From CAVQBP01 sp964448105 (GTDB taxonomy: Bacteria; Bacteroidota; Ignavibacteria; Ignavibacteriales; Ignavibacteriaceae): a DNA stretch of 23,645 nucleotides. Positions within the stretch are counted from its first letter, which is position 1; every line of letters starts with the position of its first letter. The stretch spans positions 1 through 23,645 of the forward strand of contig CAYUVK010000078.1 in the NCBI GenBank assembly GCA_964448105.1. Reading direction: 5' to 3'. The translations under genes were made by a program, and so were the position numbers. Shown piece after piece: positions 17,555-23,645 of this stretch. A model generated the notes under the pieces. The model did no database searches, was not told where the DNA came from, and was given only the letters and a program-made list of their open reading frames with translations.

Positions 17555-18682
17555 TTATTTTAATATATTATGATATTTAAGAATCTTTAATACTTTTTCT
17601 ATTGGCAGCTTTTCAATAGTAAGCCCATTATTTCCAGTAATCGTTTTTGATTCAAATAATGAGTTTAGGATCGCTTCTTCAGTTGCTTCAATTACCGCTT
17701 CAAATAGCGATGTCATTTTATCATTTCTTAATTCTTTTCTTTCTAAATAATCATTATTGGGAGAATAGTAAGGAATTCGTAAACCTTTTGCTGTTGTAAA
17801 TGCAATTACATATTCACCACTTCCATTTGAACAGTGTCCGCCAGTCCTTGCAACACCAAATATTGCTCGCATTGCTAATCTTTTTAAATTCCTTGATGTA
17901 ATTGGAGCATCAGTAGCAACTATTATCATACATGAACCATCACCAGAATTCATTTCTTTTTGATTTTTTAATTCTTTACCTACAGGTATCCCTGAAATAG
18001 TTAAATTGCCGCCGAAATTTGTTTGAACCAGTACACCAACTGTATAGTTGCCTCTTTCCTTTGATAATACTCGAGAAGATGTTCCGATTCCGCCTTTATA
18101 ACCAAAACAAACAGTACCGGTTCCAGCCCCTACCGAACCTTCCTCTATCAAACCAGAAATTGCATTGTTAATAGCATCAATTACATTTGCTTTAGTTAAA
18201 TATCTTCCCCGGATATCATTTAAGGAACCATCATTTGTTTCTCCAACAATAGGGTTTATAGATTTTACATATTTCTTATTGTCATCAACAGATAATATAT
18301 AATCAATTAAAGCATCTGCAGCGGTCGGGACAGATAGTGTGTTTGTTAAAATAATGGGGGTTTCAATTTCCCCAAGCTCTTCGACTTGAGTATAACCGGT
18401 AAGCTTTCCAAAACCATTTGCAACATATATGGCAGCTGGAACTTTATTCATAAAGATATTTCCAGTATATGGTAAAATGGCGGTAACTCCCGTTCTAATA
18501 TTATTACCTTTTACCAAAGTAAAGTGACCTACCTTTACGTCTTCAACGTCTGTTATAGAATTGTATTTACCCGCTGCATAATTTCCGATTTGTATGCCAT
18601 ATTCTCTTACTCCACCAGTTTGAGCTACCAAATTCGTACAAAAGAAAAAAATAAAAATAATACCTCTTACATATTTCATCAT
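17555..18682 (-). CDS. P1-family (S58, DmpA-like) peptidase, secreted
   Basis: The 375-residue protein has a signal peptide (YVRGIIFIFFFCTNLVAQ) followed by a Peptidase_S58 fold. Family landmarks are ITDVEDVKVGH near the start, NPIVGETNDG, GSVGAGTGTVCFGYKGGIG, TNFGGN (about 221-226) and the self-cleavage site GDG|S (S250) in GDGSCMIIVATDAP, where the new N-terminal Ser becomes the nucleophile. GVARTGG and SGEYVIAF follow. DmpA-type enzymes are autoprocessed N-terminal-nucleophile aminopeptidases acting on small peptides, amides or beta-amino-acid peptides; the substrate here is unknown. GAGAGA lies just before tandem ATG codons (18682 and 18679). It sits between two attC-like sites and is thus the middle cassette. 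The 60-bp gap between its stop and attC is the longest of the three. Confidence 0.9.
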   Translation of the reverse strand: MMKYVRGIIFIFFFCTNLVAQTGGVREYGIQIGNYAAGKYNSITDVEDVKVGHFTLVKGNNIRTGVTAILPYTGNIFMNKVPAAIYVANGFGKLTGYTQVEELGEIETPIILTNTLSVPTAADALIDYILSVDDNKKYVKSINPIVGETNDGSLNDIRGRYLTKANVIDAINNAISGLIEEGSVGAGTGTVCFGYKGGIGTSSRVLSKERGNYTVGVLVQTNFGGNLTISGIPVGKELKNQKEMNSGDGSCMIIVATDAPITSRNLKRLAMRAIFGVARTGGHCSNGSGEYVIAFTTAKGLRIPYYSPNNDYLERKELRNDKMTSLFEAVIEATEEAILNSLFESKTITGNNGLTIEKLPIEKVLKILKYHNILK

Positions 18683-18712
18683 ATCTCTCTCAATTATTGA
18701 ATATTTGAAAAA

Positions 18713-18859
18713 ATCTAACGACCTGCAATTAAGCCGTCTGCCTTCTCCGAAGCGGGTTTACCAACCGTAGTCTGAAAAACGAAGTTATCCGTTGTAACCC
18801 AAAGGATGAAGCCGGATACCGAGTGTGTAAACGCTATCGACTAAATTGCTATTTTAAGC
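18713..18859 (-). other. attC-like site following the double SRPBCC gene, 147 bp
   Basis: On the - strand the R' end is GTTAGAT (18719-18713), a full match to GTTRRRY. The inner arms GCAATTTAGTCG and CGGCTTAATTGC (+ strand 18838-18849 and 18725-18736) pair at 10 of 12 positions. The R'' end is GCTTAAA (18859-18853), one base off RYYYAAC at the last position. Length and internal sequence closely track the better copy at 17346-17494. It begins 17 bp after the stop of the double SRPBCC gene and ends 30 bp before the P1-peptidase start. The R'' change may reduce recombination. Confidence 0.68.
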
Positions 18860-18876
18860 AGAAGGCTTATATCCCT

Positions 18877-19938
18877 TCATCGTTCTAAAGTATATTCTTG
18901 TGATTCTAAAGCCAAATCTTTTTCTTTTTCCCTTAAATCATAACCGGATTCAAATACAGATCTTAAATTAGTTAAAAAATAACACCATCCAATCATGCAG
19001 CTTAAATTGTAATTGACATGTCCGTATTCGGAATCAGCAATATTCTTTTGATGTAATTCAATCAGAGTTCTTTTAGCAGAATCGGAAGAAAAGAAGATTT
19101 CCACAATGACATCTTCCTCTGATTCAGGTTCTTTTTTCCCAAATGTAAATGACAAATATTCATTATCAATTACATTTAATATTGTTCCTTCTACTTTAAT
19201 TCCCTGAAAGAAAATCCAGGTATACTTGTCACCGGCTTTAATTTTTTCACCCGGCTTTCTGACTATTGTCCCATCGTATTTGTATATTGCTTCTGCAACA
19301 AACCATTCAACAATATTTTTTGAGGTCATCCATTTTTCAAAGACAGTTTCCTTGGATGCCGTAATATATTCTATTTGCCTGAACTCAGTCCATTTATATT
19401 GATCCAGCGGATACCCGCTTGGAGCATCAACATGCATTCTGTTTTCGCCTTTTACCCTCAAATCATGTCCGGCTTCATAAATAGACTTCAAATTGTTCAT
19501 ATGAAACATCCATCCCATATCACAGCTAATGTAGTAGTTAACCTTACCATATTTACTGGCGGCCATATTTTCTTGAAGTATATCGAAATAACATTTCCCG
19601 TTTTTTTCATGAATTGTTACCGTTACAATTACATCTTCCGCCGAATTAATTTCTTTTTTGCCGAATGTAAATTTGAATAAATAATTTTCCTCTACTTCTA
19701 GTACTGTCCCGGTGACAATTGAACCCCTATGAAATTTCCACTTATATCGGTCATTCACCCGTACTATTTCATCCGGTTTTCTGTAGCTTTTGTTCCCATA
19801 TTCATAATCTGCTTCTTCAATAAACCATTCGGTTAATCCTTTTGGAGTAGCCCATTTTAAAAACAAATCTTCTTTACTGCATTTATTTATATAAATTCTT
19901 CTCTTGAAATATGTCCAGTCAAATTTCTTTTCTTCCAT
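18877..19938 (-). CDS. Tandem SRPBCC (AHSA1-like) protein with two homologous domains
   Basis: The 353-residue protein consists of two clearly homologous START/SRPBCC-type domains (about 8-162 and 183-338) joined by a short linker. Matching landmarks are FLKWATPKGLTEWF versus FEKWMTSKNIVEWF, KPDEIVRVNDRYKWKF versus KPGEKIKAGDKYTWIF, FTFGKKE in both, and GHDLR versus GYDLR at the ends. AHSA1-like domains form a hydrophobic-cavity fold; in bacteria their ligands are mostly unknown. Start is an ATG with no strong ribosome binding site. It is the first unit of the three-cassette block, with an attC-like site 17 bp downstream. A single-domain SRPBCC gene lies 99 bp upstream on the same strand but is not closely similar. 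Confidence 0.86.
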   Translation of the reverse strand: MEEKKFDWTYFKRRIYINKCSKEDLFLKWATPKGLTEWFIEEADYEYGNKSYRKPDEIVRVNDRYKWKFHRGSIVTGTVLEVEENYLFKFTFGKKEINSAEDVIVTVTIHEKNGKCYFDILQENMAASKYGKVNYYISCDMGWMFHMNNLKSIYEAGHDLRVKGENRMHVDAPSGYPLDQYKWTEFRQIEYITASKETVFEKWMTSKNIVEWFVAEAIYKYDGTIVRKPGEKIKAGDKYTWIFFQGIKVEGTILNVIDNEYLSFTFGKKEPESEEDVIVEIFFSSDSAKRTLIELHQKNIADSEYGHVNYNLSCMIGWCYFLTNLRSVFESGYDLREKEKDLALESQEYTLER

Positions 19939-20037
19939 TACAAAATTATCTCCCGGATTTTTATTTATTTAATAATCTGTTTTAATAAAAACAAAACATG
20001 AACTAACCGTAATCTCCTAATCATATTCGAAAGCTAA

Positions 20038-20457
20038 TTATGATCCTTCATCCGGTGTGCCATACCCGGTTTCACATAATTTTTTTAGACTAACAAGGTA
20101 ATTTGCCCAATGGAAACTACACTCTCCTGTATATTCCGACTGTGTTTTCCAACCGTAGTGAGAGAAACAGACCTTTGTTCCGTCACCATCTTTTCGCAAT
20201 TCAAAAGTTACTTGTGTACCTATCCATTCTTCATGTCCATCAACACACTCCCAATCGATTTTAGTTGGACTGAGACTCTTAATCTTCATCTTGTTAAATG
20301 CACCGGATTTAAATCGAAATGTTGAGATACCACCTACTCTATTACTAACCTCTGAACTCTTTGTCCACCAACCGGACAATCCGGATTTTTCCGTCACTGC
20401 CCAATAAACTTTTCGAAGCGGTGCATTTATCCAAAAACAGTGGTAAATTTCTTTCAT
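20038..20457 (-). CDS. SRPBCC-family (AHSA1-like) protein, single domain
   Basis: The 139-residue protein starts with YHCFWINAPLRKVYWAVTE and shows the subfamily's LSGWWT motif, a VTFELRKDGDGTKVCFSHYGW core and a C-terminal helix (FHWANYLVSLKKLCETG). These mark an AHSA1-like START fold with an internal hydrophobic cavity. A TTG at 20472 would give five more residues, but AAAAGG followed by six bases sits directly upstream of the ATG at 20457, so that ATG is preferred. The stop is 99 bp from the next gene, and I see no attC-like palindrome in that gap. The ligand is unknown. Confidence 0.84.
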   Translation of the reverse strand: MKEIYHCFWINAPLRKVYWAVTEKSGLSGWWTKSSEVSNRVGGISTFRFKSGAFNKMKIKSLSPTKIDWECVDGHEEWIGTQVTFELRKDGDGTKVCFSHYGWKTQSEYTGECSFHWANYLVSLKKLCETGYGTPDEGS

Positions 20458-20519
20458 ATAATACCTTTTCAATTTAAGTCGCTTAACTACCTCTTTATAA
20501 AATTGCTATGCGGCAATAT

Positions 20520-21152
20520 TTAAATAGATTGCTTCGATACCAATTTATTATAATCATAAACTTTTCTGAATTTTATTAAAAAATTAATCACGGCATAATA
20601 TGAAAACAAAAATAAAATAACTGCCAAGATTTTCAGTAGGGGAAAAGGAGTAATCTCATTTCCGGTTAAAATGAAATTTATATAATAACCCAAAGGGATT
20701 AATTCTAATATGAAACCGATGCTCACTGCCAAAATTAATAAACTTAAGGATTGATGCAATGAATGATTATTGGATATTAATTTATAAAAGGAAAAGCAAA
20801 ATATTAAGATTGCAGCCGAATTCAGCAATCCGGACAATTCGAATATTAAATTTCTTAGTATCCCGGATAGTAATGGCCGGCTAAAAGGAAGTTTTAATAA
20901 TATTATAACACTTGTAAATAATATAATTAAGTATAAGGATAACTTGATTTGTGAATTAAGCGGGGCAATCTCTTTAAGAAAATAATAAATGAATAATATT
21001 AAAGTCAGAGTAGATAATATCCATAAAACTGAGAAAATATTGTTAGCAAAACTAATATTGGATAAAGAGGGAAACGCCGCAAATATACCCTTGTGAAAAA
21101 TAGTATATACAGAACCAAGTATTAAAAGCGATGATGCTTTCCTTAAATTGAT
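20520..21152 (-). CDS. Multi-pass membrane protein with no standard start codon (probable ATC start or lost ATG)
   Basis: The frame is open on the - strand from a stop at 21167-21165 to 20520, encoding about 210 residues of hydrophobic sequence with roughly six membrane segments throughout. No ATG, GTG or TTG occurs in this frame before a TTG at 20837, which would remove the first half, including several complete membrane helices. A strong ribosome binding site AAAAGGAG (21166-21159) is spaced 6 bases from an ATC codon at 21152-21150, giving a product starting INLRKASSLLILG. I infer either a rare ATC start or an ATG-to-ATC mutation in the start. The family is not recognised. It lies between a 4-TM gene and an SRPBCC gene on the same strand. 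Confidence 0.6.
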   Translation of the reverse strand: MNLRKASSLLILGSVYTIFHKGIFAAFPSLSNISFANNIFSVLWILSTLTLILFIYYFLKEIAPLNSQIKLSLYLIILFTSVIILLKLPFSRPLLSGILRNLIFELSGLLNSAAILIFCFSFYKLISNNHSLHQSLSLLILAVSIGFILELIPLGYYINFILTGNEITPFPLLKILAVILFLFSYYAVINFLIKFRKVYDYNKLVSKQSI

Positions 21153-21158
21153 TTTTAA

Positions 21159-21166
21159 CTCCTTTT
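21159..21166 (-). promoter_or_regulatory. Strong ribosome binding site in front of an ATC codon
   Basis: AAAAGGAG on the - strand is the best Shine-Dalgarno match near this gene and is six bases from the ATC at 21152. It supports translation beginning there and not at the internal TTG at 20837, which has no such site. Confidence 0.55.
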
Positions 21167-21264
21167 ATTAAAGTGGTTTGTTATTCCACTTAATTGTTAA
21201 AACTAGATTGTTCATTTGTCTGTTGGCATCAATGTTTTCGTGATGAAAGGATTCTTTTCCATAT

Positions 21265-21606
21265 TTAAACCCCTAATGTCATTTTTTTCATATACGGTAG
21301 TAATAAGGCAGCTCCTGCAATTGGTATAATGAGAACATAAACAATCCAATTCCCTACAAATACTGCTATTAAATTATGTATTGTATATAAAATAAAATAA
21401 ATATAAATGCCTAATTTTTTCATTCTCAATAACATCCAAATAATGAAAGCACTAACTAAACCGGATAATACTATATAAACTTGATACCATAAACCTATTG
21501 CTTGCGTTGTCTCTTTGAATAAAGCAGGAGGTATTAATATTATTCCCAATAGTTCAAACAAACAGACAATGATAATGGTTATAGGTGGTTTGTATTTAAG
21601 ATTCAT
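21265..21606 (-). CDS. Small four-helix membrane protein of unknown function
   Basis: The 113-residue protein has about four hydrophobic segments (ITIIIVCLFELLGIILI, LWYQVYIVLSGLVSAFII, YIYFILYTIHNLIAVFV and WIVYVLIIPIAGAALLL) and a short basic tail (MKKMTLGV). AAAGG lies 9 bases before the ATG. I recognise no family signature. It is downstream of the DinB-family gene on the same strand; gaps to both neighbours exceed 100 bp, so cotranscription is uncertain. It could be an accessory/cassette gene. Confidence 0.7.
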   Translation of the reverse strand: MNLKYKPPITIIIVCLFELLGIILIPPALFKETTQAIGLWYQVYIVLSGLVSAFIIWMLLRMKKLGIYIYFILYTIHNLIAVFVGNWIVYVLIIPIAGAALLLPYMKKMTLGV

Positions 21607-21653
21607 ATTTTTATACCTTTCCGAATGTATGAAATATTATAATAACAAATTTT

Positions 21654-21675
21654 GCCTGACTTATTATCAAATCTC
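21654..21675 (-). repeat. 22-bp repeat related to the motif at 22331
   Basis: GCCTGACTTATTATCAAATC (first 20 of 22 bases) matches the sequence at 22331-22352 at 19 of 22 positions. Both copies sit in a gap after a - strand gene. GCCTGAC is one base from the attC core GCCTAAC, so this may be the remains of an attC end. No partner arm was found. Confidence 0.4.
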
Positions 21676-21729
21676 CGAATCAATACAATTTATTTTTCAT
21701 AGTATTCTCTTAAAAAATATATCCAAGGT

Positions 21730-22257
21730 CTATTCTCCCCAGAGATCTTTCGTGTTAACATTTTTACCCATTAACTTTAAATAATAAAACAGCTGGCCTT
21801 TATGCTGGTTGAGATGCGCAATCATTAGTAATAAGTGTTGAAACAATGTTAATTTTTCTCCGTCCCAGGGTGCAATTAAAGTCTTGTTTAGAAGCTCTGA
21901 TTCATCAACATCTGTGATACAACTTATTGTTAACTTTCTGTCTTCCTCTAAAAGTCTAATTGCTTCTTCAACATTTTCAACACCGGGTAATGCGGTTTGG
22001 GGAGGTACATGGTCTTCTTCATTTAAATCTTCCATGTTTGAACCTTCCGGTAATCCCCAGTCTCCTTTTACAAAACCTTGAATAGCTTTACCGCAACCGA
22101 AACCGGCACAGTGCATCATAAGTTGTCCGACTGTCATCCAGTTTTTACCGGATGCCGGCATCCATTGAAGTTCATTATTTGAAACAAGAGCGAAAAGGTT
22201 TTTTGTAATTATATATACTTTTTCCGCTTCATTCAGAAGTATATCTTTCAGTGTCAT
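21730..22257 (-). CDS. DinB/YfiT-family putative metalloenzyme
   Basis: The 175-residue four-helix protein has the DinB metal-binding histidines at H49 (QLMMHCAGFG), H148 and H152 (LLLMIAHLNQHKGQLFYYLK). Length fits the family. Bacterial DinB-fold proteins are metal-dependent thiol transferases (for example bacillithiol-linked) or have unknown roles; they are unrelated to DNA polymerase IV. A strong ribosome binding site (GGGGGAC, 5 bases spacing) precedes the ATG. It follows signal peptidase I on the - strand after a 156-bp gap that holds a core-site-like motif. Confidence 0.85.
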   Translation of the reverse strand: MTLKDILLNEAEKVYIITKNLFALVSNNELQWMPASGKNWMTVGQLMMHCAGFGCGKAIQGFVKGDWGLPEGSNMEDLNEEDHVPPQTALPGVENVEEAIRLLEEDRKLTISCITDVDESELLNKTLIAPWDGEKLTLFQHLLLMIAHLNQHKGQLFYYLKLMGKNVNTKDLWGE

Positions 22258-22330
22258 TTTGTCCCCCGGTTTTTAAATTAAAGTTAATTCTAAATTATAT
22301 CAGATTATCTAGAAATATTATAATTGTTAT

Positions 22331-22403
22331 GCCTAACTTATTATTAAGTCTCTTAATTCATTTTCCAAGATCTGAATGTAGAAATAAATTTTGCTTGTTA
22401 TAG
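22331..22403 (-). other. Weak attC-like remnant after signal peptidase I
   Basis: On the - strand CTATAAC (22403-22397) and GTTAGGC (22337-22331) resemble attC R'' and R' ends 73 bp apart, 11 bp after the signal peptidase stop codon. The inner arms pair poorly, so this may be a decayed site or chance. Its R' side is repeated at 21654-21675. Confidence 0.3.
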
Positions 22404-22413
22404 CACTTACTTT

Positions 22414-23220
22414 TTACTGCAAATTGATCCCTATCCTGTCAAATGAATTACTAAAATAAATGTACAACGGCTTTCCCTTTACATTTTCTTCCGGTACGCT
22501 TCTAAAATTTCTACTGTCGAGACTATTGGGTCTGTTGTCTCCTATGACAAATATATGATCCTCCGGAATTACCGTTTCATGAAGGTCAGCAAAATTTTTG
22601 TTTTCATAGATTATGTCGGGATTATTTTCTCTATACTCCTTACCATTAATGAAAATCTTTCCGTTCACAATTGATATTTTTTCACCTTCTAATGCTATTG
22701 CACGCTTTATCATAAGTTTGTGAGGAGATTCCGGGGAACTAAAAATAACAATAGCATTTCTTTTTACATCCGCACTTTTATAATAGTCCATGTCCACGAA
22801 AATCATATCACCGGCTTTCAATGTATTTTCCATACTGTTAGTAGGAATATTGAACGGTCTTATAGAATTGTTTCCCGGCAGCAGCTGACCAATTCCAAAA
22901 TAGAGGATTGGCCATATAAGATAAATATATACACGATTATAACTTTTTAGTTGATAATTAGAATTTCGTTTGGCCAAAACGATTGAATGCACGATAGAAA
23001 ATATATAAACATATATTGCAAATAGTACAAAGATTAAAAAAAATGTGAATGATTTTATTAATGAAAAATAGTATATGATATCATAAATAATGATAAATAT
23101 TACAGGAATAGCAACTGCCCAAATAAATTTGCCGTTGTATAAATGTCCTAATCCCGGGGTAAGAATGGATAAAAGCAGGGAGAGAATTTTGCTTCTTTTT
23201 TTTGTGCCGGTATTATCCAT
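22414..23220 (-). CDS. lepB: Signal peptidase I with an extra N-terminal multi-TM region
   Basis: The 268-residue protein contains the S26 signal peptidase core. The nucleophile is Ser129 in PTNSMENTL, the general base is Lys172 in LMIKRAIAL, and the C-terminal box is GDNRPNSLDSR (227-237). Before the catalytic domain are about four membrane segments, beginning with a TM2-like motif (LTPGLGHLYNGKF, residues 20-32), so the N-terminus is longer than the one- or two-helix anchor of typical LepB. The enzyme removes signal peptides from exported pre-proteins at the outer face of the inner membrane. AAAGGAGGG (23226-23234) is an excellent ribosome binding site for the ATG. It may be an accessory copy rather than the only one in the genome; that cannot be told from here. 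Confidence 0.9.
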   Translation of the reverse strand: MDNTGTKKRSKILSLLLSILTPGLGHLYNGKFIWAVAIPVIFIIIYDIIYYFSLIKSFTFFLIFVLFAIYVYIFSIVHSIVLAKRNSNYQLKSYNRVYIYLIWPILYFGIGQLLPGNNSIRPFNIPTNSMENTLKAGDMIFVDMDYYKSADVKRNAIVIFSSPESPHKLMIKRAIALEGEKISIVNGKIFINGKEYRENNPDIIYENKNFADLHETVIPEDHIFVIGDNRPNSLDSRNFRSVPEENVKGKPLYIYFSNSFDRIGINLQ

Positions 23221-23645
23221 TTTAGCCCTCCTTTTGATGTATTTCTATAAGTAATTGAATATATTTTTAAGATCTTTTAGATTCGGAAAAGTGTTTAATA
23301 TATGCTTTCACATAATCCCCGTAGCTATATAGATATTACAAATAAACTCTTTTTATTATTAATTGGCAAGAGAAATTTTAAAAATTATTACTTATTAAAC
23401 CATCATTTCTGTTTTTTTCCTCAGCCATCTATTGGCCTATAATTGGCCTTTAAAAGGCCTTCTCAAATATATGTGACAATATGGCACCGGAATTATGGAG
23501 GGGGATAATAGTTTTACGATGAACTTAGTGATTCTTAGTGTTCTTTGTGTCTTAGTGGTAAATAACACTAAGACACTTAGATCACTAAGTTTCACAGCGT
23601 AGCTTCCAGCTACAAACAAACCGTCAGATGATACAGGATAAACAA
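23221..23645. other. Non-coding, repeat-rich region upstream of signal peptidase I
   Basis: No gene was recognised in these 425 bp. Three closely spaced TTGGCC/AGGCC motifs (23433-23460), including the palindrome GGCCTTT-A-AAAGGCC (23445-23459), are followed by a large inverted repeat (23522-23592). A 60-codon open frame here is only the reading of that repeat. The promoter for the - strand signal peptidase gene should lie in the right-hand part of the proximal 150 bp, but I see no clear consensus. Confidence 0.55.
23522..23592. repeat. Dispersed-type inverted repeat (CTTAGTG family)
   Basis: The left part (23522-23557, starting AACTTAGTGAT and ending CTTTGTGTCTTAGTG) pairs with the right part (23566-23592, CACTAAGACACTTAG then ATCACTAAGTT) across an 8-nt loop. 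A bulge of about 10 nt in the left arm, itself another CTTAGTG copy, is left out. Sequences of the type CTTTGTGTCTTAGTGG recur in intergenic regions of many environmental bacterial genomes, so this is probably a dispersed palindromic element. Confidence 0.7.

Larger units (their letters stand above)
16510..19938 (-). mobile_element. Putative integron gene-cassette array (three gene+attC units, no integrase in window)
   Basis: On the - strand three successive genes (double SRPBCC, P1 peptidase, AlkD-like) are each followed within 17-60 bp by a related long imperfect palindrome (18713-18859, 17346-17494, 16510-16623). The next gene starts 27-30 bp after each palindrome. All three palindromes share core-site-like ends, L-box-like inner arms and central sequence (for example CGTAGTCT...AACACGAAG and GTAAA near the right inner arm). 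One gene per attC, all genes in the same direction, and very short leaders are the layout of integron cassettes. No tyrosine integrase gene is visible, so this is either an integrase-less attC cluster or part of an array whose intI lies outside. Confidence 0.7.

Noticed and set aside
20458..20519. CAATTTAAGTCG and AAAATTGC near the SRPBCC gene start as another attC
   Set aside because: The inner-arm resemblance is only about 12 bases, the spacing is under 60 bp, and no GTTRRRY/RYYYAAC ends flank it.
23437..23619. A 60-codon - strand open frame with TTKTQRTLRITKF
   Set aside because: It is the translation of the CTTAGTG inverted repeat and not a protein gene.

Overview
The window is AT-rich DNA with one protein-rich + strand half (positions about 143-16317) and one - strand half (about 16644-23220); the two blocks converge near 16320-16640. 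The organism is most likely a member of the Bacteroidota/Ignavibacteria-Chlorobi assemblage. The evidence is a C-terminal type IX secretion sorting domain with the PNPFNPST signature that is frequent in Ignavibacteria, a Reg_prop/Y_Y_Y two-component-style propeller sensor, a membrane-anchored AraC-type regulator of the kind common in Bacteroidota, and weak or absent Shine-Dalgarno sequences in front of many + strand genes. No rRNA, tRNA or CRISPR array was seen.

Plus strand. A perfect terminator hairpin for an upstream, off-window gene opens the window (16-55). Next is a large periplasmic-propeller sensor whose output domain is a SpoIIE/PP2C phosphatase (143-3304), followed by a 7-TM AraC-type regulator (3575-4693). 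A compact run follows: an outer-membrane-like beta protein (4909-5505), an SDR-fold protein that has lost its catalytic residues (5515-6426), and a tripartite RND efflux system made of a TolC-type outer membrane factor (6439-7890), a lipoprotein adaptor (7909-8952) and an inner-membrane pump (9136-12225). Gaps inside the run are 9-18 bp, except for a 183-bp, repeat-filled gap between adaptor and pump. The pump ends in a terminator hairpin. A 1250-residue secreted protein (12565-16317) follows, with GEVED-like, transglutaminase-like, four tandem repeat, carboxypeptidase-regulatory-like and T9SS sorting domains.

Minus strand. Reading from high to low coordinates, the genes are signal peptidase I (22414-23220), a DinB-family protein (21730-22257), a small 4-TM protein (21265-21606), a membrane protein with no normal start codon (20520-21152), a single SRPBCC protein (20038-20457), a double SRPBCC protein (18877-19938), a secreted P1/DmpA-type peptidase (17555-18682) and an AlkD-like HEAT-repeat DNA glycosylase (16644-17318).

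The most notable structure is that the last three genes are each followed, on their own strand, by a related imperfect palindrome of about 114-149 bp. Its ends match the integron core sites RYYYAAC...GTTRRRY and its inner arms match paired L boxes. The copy at 17346-17494 is nearly ideal, including a single unpaired base in the L'' arm. I read this as an integron gene-cassette array (three gene+attC units in one orientation) with no integrase inside the window. It is therefore either an integrase-less attC cluster or the inner part of a chromosomal integron whose intI lies outside. Weaker related motifs at 22331 and 21654 raise the possibility that older, decayed cassettes extend towards signal peptidase I.
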